Shown here in pieces: positions 45,609 through 57,629 of a DNA stretch of 64,000 nt. The translations under genes and the position numbers were made by a program. The notes beneath the pieces are model-generated. The model had not been told where the DNA came from and searched no databases. It was given only the letters and a program-made list of their open reading frames with translations. Source of the DNA: Mesomycoplasma ovipneumoniae. GTDB taxonomy: Bacteria > Bacillota_I > Bacilli_A > Mycoplasmatales > Metamycoplasmataceae. Numbering within the stretch: the stretch's first letter is position 1; each line of letters opens with the position of its first letter. The DNA lies in the NCBI RefSeq assembly GCF_030012565.1, contig NZ_CP124621.1, forward strand, positions 434,001-498,000. Reading direction: 5' to 3'.

Positions 45609-48600
45609 ATGCAAAAATTTGGAACCCATACCCGTGAAACCCAAAATTCAACTGGTACAAATCAAAATTTAAGCTACGAGCGTTTACTAGCAAATTTAAT
45701 CACAATTGAACGTGCAGATTCAGCACTTTTTACAAGAATCGACAACGAAAATTATATAGATTTATTTTCTGCCCTAAAAACTAGCGATCTTAGAAAATTA
45801 ATCTCTTCGCCAATTTCTTCTGTGTCATTAACAACAAGTGAATTTGATGATTTTATTGAAAAAATAGAATCAATAAATGACAAAGATGAATTAATTGAAT
45901 ACTTAAAAAATTCAGACTACAAACTAAACCCGCTTGCCCAAAGAGCGCTTAATTCTGATTTTCAGTCAGCAAAAAAAGACATATTAAACAAAATATCATA
46001 TAAAAAACAAACAAGTCTAGCAAAATGAAAACGTTTGATCAAAAAAGCTTATGATATTCTTAGAGATCGAAATGTTTGGCCTTTGCACATTGGATTTTGC
46101 TATATTTCTTTGTCAATTGAAGATAGAAGTTTTTTTGGACCTTTATTTGTTAAAGAATGTGAAGTTACTATTGTAAATTCAGTGCCAAGACTTAATGCTG
46201 ATGGACATATAAAACTAAATAATAAACTTCTTGCATTTTTAAAGAAACTTGACATTGATTTTAACTTTGATTTTGATTTTTCAGAATTTTCAATTGAAGA
46301 AGTAATTGAAAATGTTAAAAAATTCTATAATGATAAGTTTGAAATTCCTAACATTGAAGGAAAAATTGCAAAAGATGTTTCAACTCCAGAAGATACAATA
46401 CATTTTCACCCCGGAGTTGTTCTAGGATTTTTCAACATTGGCGGATCACATCAGCGTCAAATCATGGAAAAAATGATCAAAACTGGTGAAATTCACAACT
46501 TAATTGATGTTGATATTAACAAAACCACATATAGAAACAATGTTGAAAAATCAATTTTTTCACCGAAATTTACAGGATTTTTTAAAATTCAGCCTACCAA
46601 TTTTACCCAAGATTGTGCTCATATTTCGGCAATTTTGCAAAACACAATTATCTGAGGTCCTCCTGGAACTGGAAAATCTCAGACAATTGCAAACATTATT
46701 TCCAATGTTATTGCCCTAAATCGAACCGCACTTGTTAGCTCGCAGAAAAAAATTGCCCTTGTTGTTTTAAGAAAAAGACTAAAAATGATGTCATTTTTCT
46801 GTCTTTTTGTCATTAATGAAAAATTGGAAAATTATAAAGATTTTTACAAGCCAATTGAAGAATATATTGAAAATATTGAAAATTTCAATATGGAATCAAA
46901 GCTTAAAGAAATTAAAGTTTTTTCCGATGATGATCGCCAATATTTAGAACTTTTAGATAAAATTTTCCCTAAAATTGAAACTTTAACAAATACACTTGAT
47001 GCCTATAAAACAATTGAAAAAGCAAATAATTTTTTTGCACTAAATATTGCTGAAACTCTTTTTAAACTAAATAAATCGATTAATATCAATCCAAAAAGAT
47101 CACCACATTCAAGAAATAGTCTAAAATTACATATTATTGAGAGCAAACTCAAACGTAAATTAAAACTTTATGAAAAAGCAATGCATATGGCTTCTAATGA
47201 ACTTCGCCAAGACATTGACTTAATTCTTGAAAACCTAGCTAATTATGATGACAATTTGGAAAACATCTATAACAAAATTTCAAAATTAGAAATTTCTAAT
47301 TTTGAAAATCTCGAAAAGTTTCTCAATTTTGTTAAAAAACCAAAAGTTGAAGTTCTTGATGATAAAGCTTTATTTATTCACCATGCAAAAAAAGTCTTTG
47401 AAGTTTTAGCAAAATTAAATAATGACCCTGAATTTCAACAACTATATACTCGCTTCAGACTTAGTGTTAAACAAAAAAAGAAAATGTCACCTTACAAGTT
47501 TTTACTAAAACATGCCGAAATTATTAAGATTTTGTTCCCAGTTATTATTACAACTCCTGACATTGAACTTGTAATGTTTGAAAAACGTTATTTTGATTAC
47601 ATTATTATTGACGAAGCTTCACAAATGTTTTTAGAAGAAGCACTCCCACTTTTATTTTACGGAAAAATTAAAGTTCTTGTTGGTGACCACCAACAAATGC
47701 AACCAATTCGTTGGTTTGCTTCAAAAATGAATGATGAATCAGAAGATGATGCCTTTGCAAATATTGAATCAATTCTCGAATATGCCCATTCCAAAGGTGT
47801 TTTTAACATTATGTTAGACAAAAATTACCGTTCACATCATGCCTCATTGATGTCTTTTAACTCGCGTCATTTTTATGATTCAGAGCTTAAAATTGCCAAT
47901 AATCATAATTTTGAAGGCAATGATGTAATTGAAGTTCATAATGTTAATGGTCAGTGAGACGGTCAGCAAAATATTGTTGAGGCAAAAGCAGTTGTTGATA
48001 TAGCCCAAAAAAATATCAACAAGTTTTCGACAATGATAATTTTGGCTTTTAATAAAAATCAGCAAAATGCAATTGAAAAAATAATTTTTGAATCCTATCC
48101 AGAAATTGAAAAATTAATCTATACTGATAAAATTATTGTAAATAGTCTTGAAAATATTCAAGGAGATGAGGCTGATTTAGTAATTGTCTCAGTTGCCTAC
48201 GATCAAAGTGCAAAATTTGGTTCAACTTATATAGCACGAAAAGGTGGAAAAAACGCCCTAAATGTTGCTACCTCTCGTGCACGTCAAAAAATGATAATTT
48301 GCAAGTCAATAAATGCTGATGAAATTCAAAATACTTCTAACTCTGATGATCTTGAGATTTTTAAATCTTGAATTAATTTCTTGGATCTTGATGTTCAATC
48401 ACAAATAAATTATTCACGTAAAAATAAAGTACAACTTTCACTTTCAGAGTTAAAAAATGTTGCAAAATCAAGCTTTTTTGCTGACTTTCAGCAAGAATTT
48501 GCCGAAGAATTTTTAGCACTTTTCCCAAATTTAGAGCTAAAAACCAACTATGTTGTCGGAACCGAGCAAATTGATGTTGCTATTTTTGATCAAGGCAAAT

Positions 48601-48803
48601 TTTTACTTGGAATTTATTTAGATTCACTTGAATATCGCAAACCTAAAGAGTATATTGAATATTTTGATGCAATCAAATTCATTCAACAAAAAAAATATCC
48701 AATTATCATTATTAATTTTGTTGAATGAAAACTCAATAGAAATAAAGTAACCGAAAAACTCAAAAAAGAAATTATCAATTTGAAGGAAGATGATCTTGTT
48801 TAA
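45609..48803 (+). CDS. large SF1 helicase (DUF4011-like N-terminus, helicase, PD-(D/E)xK-like C-terminus; MG140-like)
   Basis: A 1,064-residue protein. The N-terminal part (about 140-230) resembles DUF4011 (WPLHIGFCYISL, PRLNADGHIKLN). Walker A GPPGTGKSQT lies at about 349, Walker B IIIDEASQM at about 665, motif III VGDHQQMQP and motif IV-like LDKNYRSHHASL follow. Motifs V/VI are IQGDEADLVIVSV and NVATSRARQK. The last ~100 residues resemble the Vsr/DUF559-type nuclease fold (QIDVAIFD, FLLGIYLDS), but the usual catalytic Glu is Tyr. Mycoplasma homologues such as MG140 are uncharacterised. RNase HIII overlaps its end. Confidence 0.85.
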
Positions 48804-49530
48804 ACCGGAATTATATCAGGTTGATGATTTAGTAATTGGCTGTGATGAGGTTGGTGTTGGCGAGTATTTTACAAATTTAACTGTTTGCTGCGCTGTTTTT
48901 CGCCAGTCAGAAATTGAAGGGCAACTTATTGAAAAAATTGTTGACTCAAAACTTTTAAATGAAAAAAAGATTAGTGAACTTTTTGAAATTTTAGACCAAA
49001 AAATTACTTATAAATTTATCTCTTTAGAGATGAAAGACTATAATGATCTAATCCAAAAAGGGCTAAACTCGCATGAAATCAAAGCTTTTTTATATTTTAA
49101 AGTGCTCAGAGAACTGACTTTAATTTTTAAAGATGTTCCAATTGATAAAATTTTCATTGATGGTTTTGTCTCGGCGCAAAAATTTAGTCAATATTTTGCT
49201 AAAATAAGTAAATTTTTCAACATTGAGCCATGAAATTTTGAAAAATACCCCTTAATTTTGGAGAAAAAAGCCGACACAAAAATTAAACAAGTCGGAGCTG
49301 CTTCAATAATTGCAAAACATGCCCTGAGTCAAAAATTCAACAAACGGCAAGAAAAATGAAAAGCAATTTTTCCAGCTGGTTCAAATCAAATTGAAAAAAT
49401 TGTTAATTTTTGCCTGGGACAAATTCAGAAATACGGGACAATTTTCCTTGAAGAAAATGTAAAATTACATTTTAGCATTACTGATAAAGTCTATACGAAA
49501 CTAAAGGAAAAAAATGGAAAAAATAGCTAA
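48790..49530 (+). CDS. rnhC: ribonuclease HIII/HII
   Basis: A 246-residue RNase H type 2 enzyme that cuts RNA in RNA-DNA hybrids. The catalytic start GCDEVGVGEYF (Asp-Glu at about residues 19-20) and DSKLLNEKKI are clear. Later IFIDGF, and KADTKIKQVGAASIIAKHAL with the conserved Asp and AASIIAK, complete the active site. I see no obvious N-terminal TBP-like domain, so the II/III assignment is uncertain. It starts 14 nt inside the helicase gene behind AAGGAAG and overlaps the next gene by 17 nt. Confidence 0.88.
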
Positions 49531-49816
49531 ATTATTTCAAGAAAATTCAGAACAAATTATCTCAAATGTCGGTACAGCTGGGGGAGTTGGTCTTGGTGGC
49601 TGAATTGGCATAACTATTGGTGTTGGAATTATTTTATTTATTATTGGCGGTGTGATTGCCTTAATAGTTTCAAAAAAAATGTTTGAAAAACAAATCCGCG
49701 AAAATCCACCAATAACTGAAGGCATGATTCGCGCAATGTACATGCAAATGGGTCGAAAACCATCTGAGGCACAAATTAGAGCGGTTATGCGATCAGTAAA
49801 AAACGCTAAAAAGTAG
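49514..49816 (+). CDS. YneF-like (UPF0154) membrane protein
   Basis: A 100-residue protein with one transmembrane segment (about residues 28-54, IGITIGVGIILFIIGGVIALIVS). The conserved UPF0154 tail follows: KKMFEKQIRENPPITEGMIR, MYMQMGRKPSEAQIRAV. This fits the short YneF family of Firmicutes and mollicutes, with a longer N-terminus. It overlaps rnhC and ends 6 nt before gpmI. Function unknown. Confidence 0.85.
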
Positions 49817-49822
49817 GAAATA

Positions 49823-51340
49823 ATGAAAAAGAAAGTTATTTTAATTATTATTGACGGCCTTGGATTACGTCCAGAAAGTCAAGGAAACGGTTTTGCACTT
49901 GCAAAAACACCGGTTTTTGATCATCTTTTTGACAATTATCCAAATAGTTTGATCGCCGCTTCAGGTCAAGAAGTTGGACTCCCTGAAGGACAAATGGGAA
50001 ATTCAGAAGTTGGCCATTTAAATATCGGAGCCGGATTTATTGTCTATACAGGAATTTCAATTATAAATAATGCTTTAAAAACCGGTGAGTTTTTCAAAAA
50101 TGAAAAATTTATTAAGGTTTTTGAGCATAGTATCAAAACTGATACGCCCGTGCAAATTATGGGACTTTTTTCTCCAGGAGGCGTTCACTCACATCAAGAT
50201 CACCTTTTTGCACTAATTGATTTTGCCGCCGAATTTGGTGTTAAAAAACTTAATTTGCACCTTTTTGGCGATGGTCGAGATGTTGCGCCTGAATCAATTA
50301 AGCCAAATCTTAACTTATTAATAAAGAAATTGAAAAATTTTGAAAATTACAAAATTGCTTCAATTTCTGGCCGTTTTTATTCAATGGACCGTGATAAAAT
50401 GTTTGACCGTGTTGAATTAGGCTATAATTCCATTCGCGGAAAAGCCGAAAATACGTTCACAAATCCAATTGATTATGTTGATTCTCAATACGAAAAAGGA
50501 ATTACCGATGAATTTTTACAACCGGCAATAAATTTGCAAGTTAATAAAAATGATTTTCTTAATGATAATCATGGCGTTATTTTTTTTAATTTTCGCCCTG
50601 ATCGTGCAAGACAACTTTCACATTTAATTTTGCAAACAGATTTATATACTTTTAAACCAAAATATCCTGTAAAAATCGACACTTTTGTGTCAATGATGAA
50701 ATATGAAGGGATAAATTGCGATATTGCTTTTGAGGAAATGAAAGTCAAAAATCCGCTTGGAAAAGTAGCAGATGAGGCAGGATTAAAACAACTTCGACTC
50801 GCTGAAACGCAAAAATATGCTCATGTAACTTTCTTTGTTGACGGTGGCGTAGAACTTGAATTAAAAAATTCTGACCGAATTCTTGTTGATTCATTAAAAG
50901 TTGAGTCTTATGCTGATTATCCACAAATGTCAGCTGTCGAAATCACTGATAAATTAATCCAAGTTGGCCAAAATTATGACCTTATTATCGTCAATTTTGC
51001 AAATCCAGATATGGTCGGACATACAGGAAACTTAAAAGCAACTATAAAAGCAGTTGAAATTTTAGATTCACAAATTGGTCGAATTCACACCTGAGCAAAG
51101 GAAAATAATTTTCATTTTTTCATTACAGCCGACCATGGTAATGCTGAGCTTACTGAGGATGAAAATAATAAGCCCTCAACAAAACATACCGTATTTCCTG
51201 TTATGTTAATTTCAAGTGATAAAAGTTTGAAATTAAAAAACGGAAGATTGGCAAATATTGCCCCAACAGTGCTTGATTATTTAAATATCAAAAAACATCC
51301 TGATATGGATCATGAATCATTAATAATTAAGCAAAACTAA
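49823..51340 (+). CDS. gpmI: 2,3-bisphosphoglycerate-independent phosphoglycerate mutase
   Basis: A 505-residue glycolytic enzyme interconverting 3- and 2-phosphoglycerate. The alkaline-phosphatase-type metal site starts LIIIDGLGLR, and the phospho-Ser is in GQMGNSEVGHLNIGAG. The histidine-rich site GGVHSHQDHLFAL, the loop ISGRFYSMDRD and ADHGNAE near the end are all present. Length matches the family. A strong terminator follows. Confidence 0.97.
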
Positions 51341-51367
51341 ACTTTTACAGACTAATTTTTCTTCATT

Positions 51368-51405
51368 AAAACCAAAATCATTTTCCTTTTGATTTTGGTT
51401 TTTTT
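51368..51405 (+). terminator. rho-independent terminator after gpmI
   Basis: AAAACCAAAATCA pairs with TGATTTTGGTTTT, then a T-run. Confidence 0.85.
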
Positions 51406-51892
51406 AAAAAAGTCAATTAGTTAGTTCAAAACACTGACAAAAATCAATTTATGATAAAACAACTACTATTTAAACTCAATGCAAATAGAAAACTCATTTT
51501 TATTTGCAGCGAGCCTAAAAAAACATATGAAGTTTTGAAAGATCAATAACCAAAAACCCTAAATTTAAAGATTTCTAAACGGGTAAATTTAAGGCACTCC
51601 ATCATATCTAAAAATATAATGGAAAATTTGCGCTGTCTGATTTTTTTATGACAAAAACATAACTAATTCCCCCTTAATTCTAAAATTCAAATTTATTAAT
51701 TATTCTTAAGTGAGAATTATTATAACATAACTTTATTTTTGACCAAGCATTTTTTTTTTTTTTTTGCAAAACCTTGATTTTAAAATTATAAAAATTAAGA
51801 TTTTAGGTCAAAAAACCCGGATTTAGTAGTATTTTTGCATATTTTACATTCACTAAAAAGTGAATTTTTGCCACCAAACTGGTAAACTCAGG
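51406..51892 (-). mobile_element. repeat element copy R6 (minus orientation, 3' truncated)
   Basis: Read on the minus strand it starts at ~51892 with CCTGAGTTTACCAGTTTG and the TTCACTTTTTAGTGAA palindrome. It has poly(A)16, -10 at 51719-51724, and GGGGGA with ATG TTT TTG TCA TAA. The right end decays at ~51406-51425 and lacks the terminal repeat. It sits right behind the gpmI terminator. Positions 51893-52023 hold only the next gene's promoter. Confidence 0.87.
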
Positions 51893-51979
51893 TGGTTTTT
51901 TTAGAAAATTAAAAATTTATAATTTTTTGTAAATTTTTAATATTTTTGTCAAATTCCTAGAAAATATTAAGAAAAATGG

Positions 51980-51985
51980 TATAAT
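51980..51985 (+). promoter_or_regulatory. -10 box of the duplicated lipoprotein gene
   Basis: Extended ATGGTATAAT; AGAGGTG lies ahead of the ATG at 52024. Confidence 0.7.
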
Positions 51986-52023
51986 TTGTACTATTAAAAT
52001 ATTAAACAAAATAAGAGGTGTAA

Positions 52024-53421
52024 ATGGCACGCAAACTAACAAAATTTAGAAATTTATTTATCCTTTCGACCCCTATTGTTTTTTTAGTAGCAACAAGTTG
52101 CGCCACTAGTCAAACAGGTGACGGTCAAAAAGAAAAAGAAGGTCAAAATCCAACAACAGCGCAACAGATGAGCGCAAAAATCGCTGACAAATTAGGGTCA
52201 AGTCTAAGCTTTGACGTAAATGGTAATTATGTTTTTACTATTAAAAATGATAAATTCAAAGATGCAACAGAGGTAGTGGCACATTTTGAAGGCAAAAGTG
52301 ATGATCCAGCTATTACTAAACTGATGACTCCTGAAGTTAATGCAAACATAAATAATTCAACCGCAACTTTTAACACAGCTGGAAAATTATTAAACGACTA
52401 TAAGTGATCGCTCAAAAAAATTAAAGTTGTTAAGGCTGGCAGCTCTGAAGAAATTTCGCAAGATCAATTCCCTGATGACTTAAAAGGTGACCTTTGGTTT
52501 GAGAAAAAAATTGCGATAGTTAAACAAGATGCTGCGCTTTGAATTGATCCTCAAACCCAACTTTTAAAAAATTGAATAAACACTAATGCAAATGTCGAGT
52601 TAAAAGCTGAATTTATTAAAAATGACAGCACAAAAGTGAGAAAAGTTGTAGATACCACTTTCAATAGTTCGTTAAATAAGTTTCGAGCTGACTTACAAGA
52701 AGGTTATAAATTTAATAGAATTCTAATTCAATCTAAAAATAACTCCTTTGCAACAATTAGTTTACCTTATAAACCTTTGGAGCAAAAAGAAAACACACCG
52801 CAACAGATGAGCGCAAAAATCGCTGACAAATTAGGGTCAAGTCTAAGCTTTGATGTTAATGGTAATCATGTTTTTACTATTAAAAATGACAAATTCAAAG
52901 GTGCAACAGAAGTAGTGGCACATTTTGAAGGCAAAAGTGATGATCCAGCTATTACTAAACTAATGACCCCTGAAGTTAATGCAAACATAAACAATTCAAC
53001 TGCAACCTTTAACACAGCTGGAAAATGACAATACGACTATAAGTGATCGCTCAAAAAAATTAAAGTTGTTAAAAATGGTAGTTCTGAAGAAATTTCGCAA
53101 GATCAATTCCCTGATGACTTAAAAGGTGACCTTTGGTTTGAGAAAAAAATTGCGATAGTTAAACAAGATTCTGCGCTTTGAATTGATCCTCAAATCCAAC
53201 TTTTAAAAAATTGAATAAACACTAATGCAAATGTCGAGTTAAAAGCTGAATTTATTAAAAATGACGAGTCAAAAATGAAAAAAGTTGTAGATACCACTTT
53301 CAATAGTTCGTTAAATAAGTTTCGAGTTGACTTACAAGATGGTTATAAATTTAATAGAATTTTAATTCAATCTAAAAATAACTCCTTTGCAACAATTAGT
53401 TTACCTTATAAACCTTTTTAA
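52024..53421 (+). CDS. surface lipoprotein made of two near-identical ~205-residue units
   Basis: A 465-residue prolipoprotein with signal peptide ending VATSC. After a Gly/Lys/Glu linker come two units (coding 52162-52776 and 52801-53415), each starting QQMSAKIADKLGSSLSFDVN and ending SLPYKP, joined by eight residues. They differ at only a handful of positions in protein and DNA, so the duplication is recent. Tandem units in exposed lipoproteins commonly change size between strains. I do not recognise the domain family. Convergent with trxA through a shared terminator. Confidence 0.88.
52162..52776 (+). repeat. tandem coding repeat, unit 1
   Basis: 615 bp, matching 52801-53415 at an offset of exactly 639 bp (213 codons). 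Confidence 0.9.
52801..53415 (+). repeat. tandem coding repeat, unit 2
   Basis: Second copy of the 615-bp unit, with a few substitutions and reading frame kept. Confidence 0.9.
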
Positions 53422-53439
53422 TATAATTTCTAATGTAAT

Positions 53440-53479
53440 AAAAAAAAGCAATTTCTCGAATGAAATTGCTTTTTTTTAT
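53440..53479. terminator. bidirectional terminator between the duplicated lipoprotein and trxA
   Basis: AAAAAAAAGCAATTTC pairs with GAAATTGCTTTTTTTT; a T-run follows on either strand. Confidence 0.88.
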
Positions 53480-53506
53480 TAAAAATAATGAAGATTAAAT
53501 TAAGTA

Positions 53507-53836
53507 TTAAATTAACTCAAAATGTTTTAATTGTGATTCTAATACATCAGCAGGAGCATAACCTTCAAGACGATGTACAAGTTTGTGATCTTTATAAAAT
53601 AATGTTGTTGGAGTTCCGTGGATTTGGTTATCACGTGCAAATAAAATATTTTCACGCACATTAACTCTAATGATAACTAGACCATTTACTCCGTATTTAT
53701 CGTTCATTTGATCGATTGAAGGTTCATAAAGAACACAGGCTCCGCATCCAGGTTGGTGAAATACGAGAATTGCAGCTTTGCTTGTTAAAATTTTTTGATT
53801 AATGTCATCGGTTGAGTGAATATCAAAGATTGGCAT
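53507..53836 (-). CDS. trxA: thioredoxin
   Basis: A 109-residue thioredoxin-fold protein with the redox site HQPGCGACVLYEP (Cys31/Cys34). The motif is CGAC, not the usual CGPC, which should alter the redox potential. The cis-proline loop is HGTPTTLFY. The ATG with AGGAGG ahead (MPIFDIHS) is chosen over an upstream ATG that would start inside the intergenic gap. Downstream of proS by ~65 nt. Confidence 0.92.
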   Translation of the reverse strand: MPIFDIHSTDDINQKILTSKAAILVFHQPGCGACVLYEPSIDQMNDKYGVNGLVIIRVNVRENILFARDNQIHGTPTTLFYKDHKLVHRLEGYAPADVLESQLKHFELI

Positions 53837-53902
53837 AATACCTCCTTTTTTATATAAATGATACCACATTTTTGCTTTTTTGCAAGATATAAATAGAAAA
53901 AA

Positions 53903-55342
53903 TTAATAGGATTTTGCAAATAAGACAAATTTAGTAGTTTTTTTGCCGCTAAATATTGAATTAGCGCTTTGTGGTATATTAAATATTGAATTTTTTGGCA
54001 AAATACAACGAGCTGTTGCGGTAGTCTCATCTTGTATTTGCTTCTCTTTTGCTGAAGTTTCGCTAAAAGGAGCAATAACAAATTTCCCTTTTTGTATTTC
54101 AGCTTGAAGATCTTGATATGAAGTTACAAAAACTGTATTTTCAATTATGCGAGTTTTAGCTTTTTCAAACAAGTTTTTTTGAATTTCATCAAGAATTTTA
54201 GGGCATTTGTCTTTGAGTTCATCAAGGCTAAAATAAATTTTTTGACGATTATCTCGACGAACAAGGCAAATTTGATTTTTCTTTACATCATTTGGTCCAA
54301 TTTCAATTCGAATTGGTGATCCAGAAACTTCGGACTTATTTATTTTAAAGCCAATTTGCTCATCTGATTCATCTATTTGGTAGCTAATTTTTCTTTGTTT
54401 AAGAATTCTAGCTACTTTTTTTGAAAAGTCTTTTACTTCTGGATGTTTTTTTGCAAAAAACTCAAGAATATCTACCTTATATGGGGCAATTTTTGGAGGC
54501 AAAACTAAACCACTATCATCACTGTGAACCATCACAAGAGCACCAATTAGACGAGTTGAAATCCCTCAAGATGTTTGATATGGCGTCTCAAATTCGTTTT
54601 TGTTATTTTTAAACTGAATTCCAAAATTTTTAGCAAAATTTTGGCCTAAAAAATGTGATGTGGCTGATTGAAGTGCGCGGAAATTTTGCATCATTGATTC
54701 AATAGTGTAAGTTGTAACAGCGCCGGCAAACTTTTCACGATTAGTTTTTTTACCAAATATTGTTGGTATAGCAAGATAATTTTCTAAAAAGAATTTATAA
54801 TATTTAGCTATTTTTTTGGTAAAATTTTGAGCCTCTAATTTATCTGAATGAATTGTGTGACCTTCTTGTCAAAGAAATTCAGTATTTCGTAAAAATGGAT
54901 TAGTAGTTTTTTCTCATCTCAAAACTTGTGTTCACTGATTTAATTTTAACGGTAAAATGTTATTTGCAGCAATTTCATTTTTAAAATAATCAGCAAAAAG
55001 GAGCTCGCTAGTTGGTCTTATATAAATATTTTCAGCTAATTTTTTTTGGCCTACATGAGTTATTGTTAATAATTCTGGCGCAAAACCTTTTATATGTTGT
55101 TTTTCTTTTTCTATAAAACTTTCAGGTATAAGAAGAGGAAAATAAACATTTTTTACACCTTGGGAAGCAAAAAATGCATCAACTATTTTAGTTATATTAG
55201 TTCAAATTGCATATCCAAAAGGTTTAAAGTAAAGTGTTCCTTTGATTGGACCGTAACTCATTAAATTCGCCTGAGTTATAACGTCAACATATCATTTTGC
55301 AAAATCTTCGCTACTTGGCGTTATCTTTTCAGGTCGTTTCAT
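53903..55342 (-). CDS. proS: prolyl-tRNA synthetase (eukaryote-like form)
   Basis: A 479-residue class II synthetase. The order of motifs [20 protein letters not shown] (motif 2 region), FLWQEGHTIH and [18 protein letters not shown], with a C-terminal extension ending in FVLFAKSY, is that of the shorter archaeal/eukaryote-like ProRS found in mycoplasmas. The bacterial editing insertion is absent. Follows the two tRNA genes on the same strand. Confidence 0.95.
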
Positions 55343-55384
55343 AAAATAAATAATTTAAAAAATAAAAGATGGTGAATTAACATT

Positions 55385-55459
55385 TGGCTGCCCCAGTTAG
55401 ATTCGAACTAACGAATGACGGTACCAAAAACCGTTGCCTTACCGCTTGGCTATGGGGCA
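55385..55459 (-). tRNA. tRNA-Gln (UUG)
   Basis: Cloverleaf with acceptor TGCCCCA/TGGGGCA, encoded CCA, TTCGAATC T-loop and anticodon loop TTTTGGT (anticodon TTG), 75 nt. With no CAG-specific partner here it could read both Gln codons. Confidence 0.95.
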
Positions 55460-55462
55460 AAA

Positions 55463-55546
55463 TGGTGGGGGGTGAGGGATTCGAACCCCCGAATCCGAAG
55501 AAAGTGGGTTACAGCCACCCGCATTTGGCCGCTCTGCAAACCCCCC
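55463..55546 (-). tRNA. tRNA-Tyr (GUA)
   Basis: 84 nt with encoded CCA, acceptor GGGGGGT/ACCCCCC, a long variable arm (class II) and anticodon loop CTGTAAC (GTA). It is separated from tRNA-Gln by 3 nt, so both come from one precursor. Confidence 0.95.
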
Positions 55547-55566
55547 CGATCCGTTGCAGCTTTTTA

Positions 55567-55572
55567 ATTATA
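55567..55572 (-). promoter_or_regulatory. -10 box of the tRNA-Tyr/tRNA-Gln (proS, trxA) unit
   Basis: TATAAT on the minus strand about 20 nt before the tRNA-Tyr 5' end. A ~23-nt T tract lies at ~55604-55626. Confidence 0.65.
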
Positions 55573-55630
55573 ACATATTTTTTTGATTTGATAAATTTTT
55601 TTTAATTTTTTTTTTTTTTTTTTTTTCGGA

Positions 55631-57013
55631 CTAGCGATATTTTGCCACATCCTCAGTTACTATTTGGAAGACATCATTTACTAGTTTTTCTTGTTCTTCA
55701 ATTGGAAGATTTGGGTCTAATTTAATTTGCTTGTAAGCAAAAATAAAAGAAGGATGTAAAAAATTACCTAATGGACGCCCTATTTTGTACAGTTCAATTC
55801 ATCTATCCTTTAATTTTTTAGCAAGCTTTTCATCATCATGTCTTATTTTATATTCATTTGCTAATTTTTGATAAGATAAAATTTTAAAAATAGCAAAAGT
55901 AAATCAAAAGTTTTTAACAAATTCAGATCACTTAATAAGAATAAAAAATCCAAGGCCAAAAAAATAACTTAGTGCTGGAAACCAAAAAATATAATATAAA
56001 ATTTGACTATAAGGATTTAATTGCGCTAAATTTTGACTAATTATTTCAGAATTAACATTTAAAACTATCAGTTTATGACTAAAAATCGGGCTAAGCAAAA
56101 ATATTAGCCTTACAATATAATTTAATAGTAAAAAAATTGAATCGGCAATATAATAAAAAAGTAATTTCCTTGGTTTGTTGCGGTTTTTTGAATTATTAAA
56201 ATAAACTAAAGTTTGAATAATTACTAAAAATAGAACAAATGAGCCAACAAATGCTAGATACTGTCAGAATTGAAAATTATTAATTCCAGCAAAAAATAAT
56301 CAAAAAATAAGCATTAACATCGAAACTAGCAAGGTTGAAATTGAATAATAAATTGACTTTGCAGTAAAAGAGATATTATTTCAAAGTTTTTCGACAGGAT
56401 TTATTTTACTTTTGGTTCTTTTTTCATGCTTTTGAAAAATATCTGAATTAAGTTGGTAAAAACTTGAAGTTCAGGCTGAGTGCTTTTCGCGATATTGCAT
56501 TTTTTTATTTAAATCACTAATTTCAGCCACAGCTCTTGAGTCGGACAAAAAGTAAAAAAACTGATTTTCATCATCATGCAAAAGTCATGAAAAATTAATT
56601 TGGTTAGATTTTTTTGGTTTTGTGACTTTTTCAAGGAAATTTTTTGACTCTTTTGTTTGCTCTTGAGCTATTTCTGAATTTTGCTGTGATTTTAGATAAT
56701 TAGGCTGATAAGTAACGTATTTTTCTGGTTGATGGTCATATTGAGGGCTATTTTGGGCCTGAATTTCAATATCTTTTTGGTCTACAAATGTTTGACTGTC
56801 ATCTCCTTGAAATGGATTTGCGGTGTTAGTTTTTAAATCTTGACTGTGATTTGGTTTTTGAAAATTACTATAATGTTGATATTTGCGATCACGGGAAGCA
56901 AAATGCGAATTATGAGATTTGTTAGCGCCATAATTTTTTGAATTATAAAAATTAGACTGATTTTGGTCGTTTATTTTTTGATTATTTTTTTCTTGGTCAT
57001 GATTTTGATTCAT
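55631..57013 (-). CDS. membrane protein with disordered Asn/Gln-rich N-terminus, unknown
   Basis: A 460-residue protein. Residues 1-145 are hydrophilic and rich in Asn, Gln, His and Ser (MNQNHDQEKNNQK) with no predicted fold. They are followed by four to six hydrophobic segments, e.g. LVSMLMLIFWLFFAG and LFYYIADSIFLLLNYI, and a helical cytoplasmic tail of ~90 residues. I recognise no family. It ends next to a long T tract and is followed on the same strand by the tRNA promoter. It is divergent from mraZ. Confidence 0.82.
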
Positions 57014-57629
57014 TAAATTCTCCTGTGAAACTATTTAACCTATTTATTTTACAAATTTAATTTAAATCTAAAAAGTTAATTTAATATTAGCACCTTTTTC
57101 AATTTCTTCATTAAATTTTACCAATTTATAACTAATATTAATTATTTTTTTCTTTTTAATTAAATAAGGTAAAAAAACGCATGTTTTTAATGATTTGGCA
57201 TTTTTATTCTTATAAGAACTTATATTAATAAATTTAAAAATTTTACAATACAAAATTCAGACATCAAAAACACACACTAATTATATAATATATAATAAGC
57301 AAAAAAGTTAAGCTAAATTTTACTTCTTTTGAGTCAATAAAATTACATTTTTTGACAAATCTATAATTTAATTTAAATTTTTAAAAATAATTAATTATTT
57401 TAAAATTTTTTTCAAAATGCTGGTTTATTTTAGTAATTAATTTTAATAACTGAAATAATTTTTACTATTTGCATAAAAATACCTTTTTTAGCTCAAAAAA
57501 ATGAGCTTTTGATCATAAAAGTTCTATATTTTTAAATTTTTTGTTGATTTTAATAAAAATCGCTCCCACTTCACTCCACTAATAAAATGCAAAAAATTTA
57601 AAAAATACCGCCTAAAATCAGTCATTTTT

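Noticed and set aside
55384..55605. Plus-strand reading frame containing a GGEGFEPPNPKK-like stretch
   Set aside because: It is the antisense of tRNA-Gln and tRNA-Tyr; such peptides are a familiar tRNA artefact.
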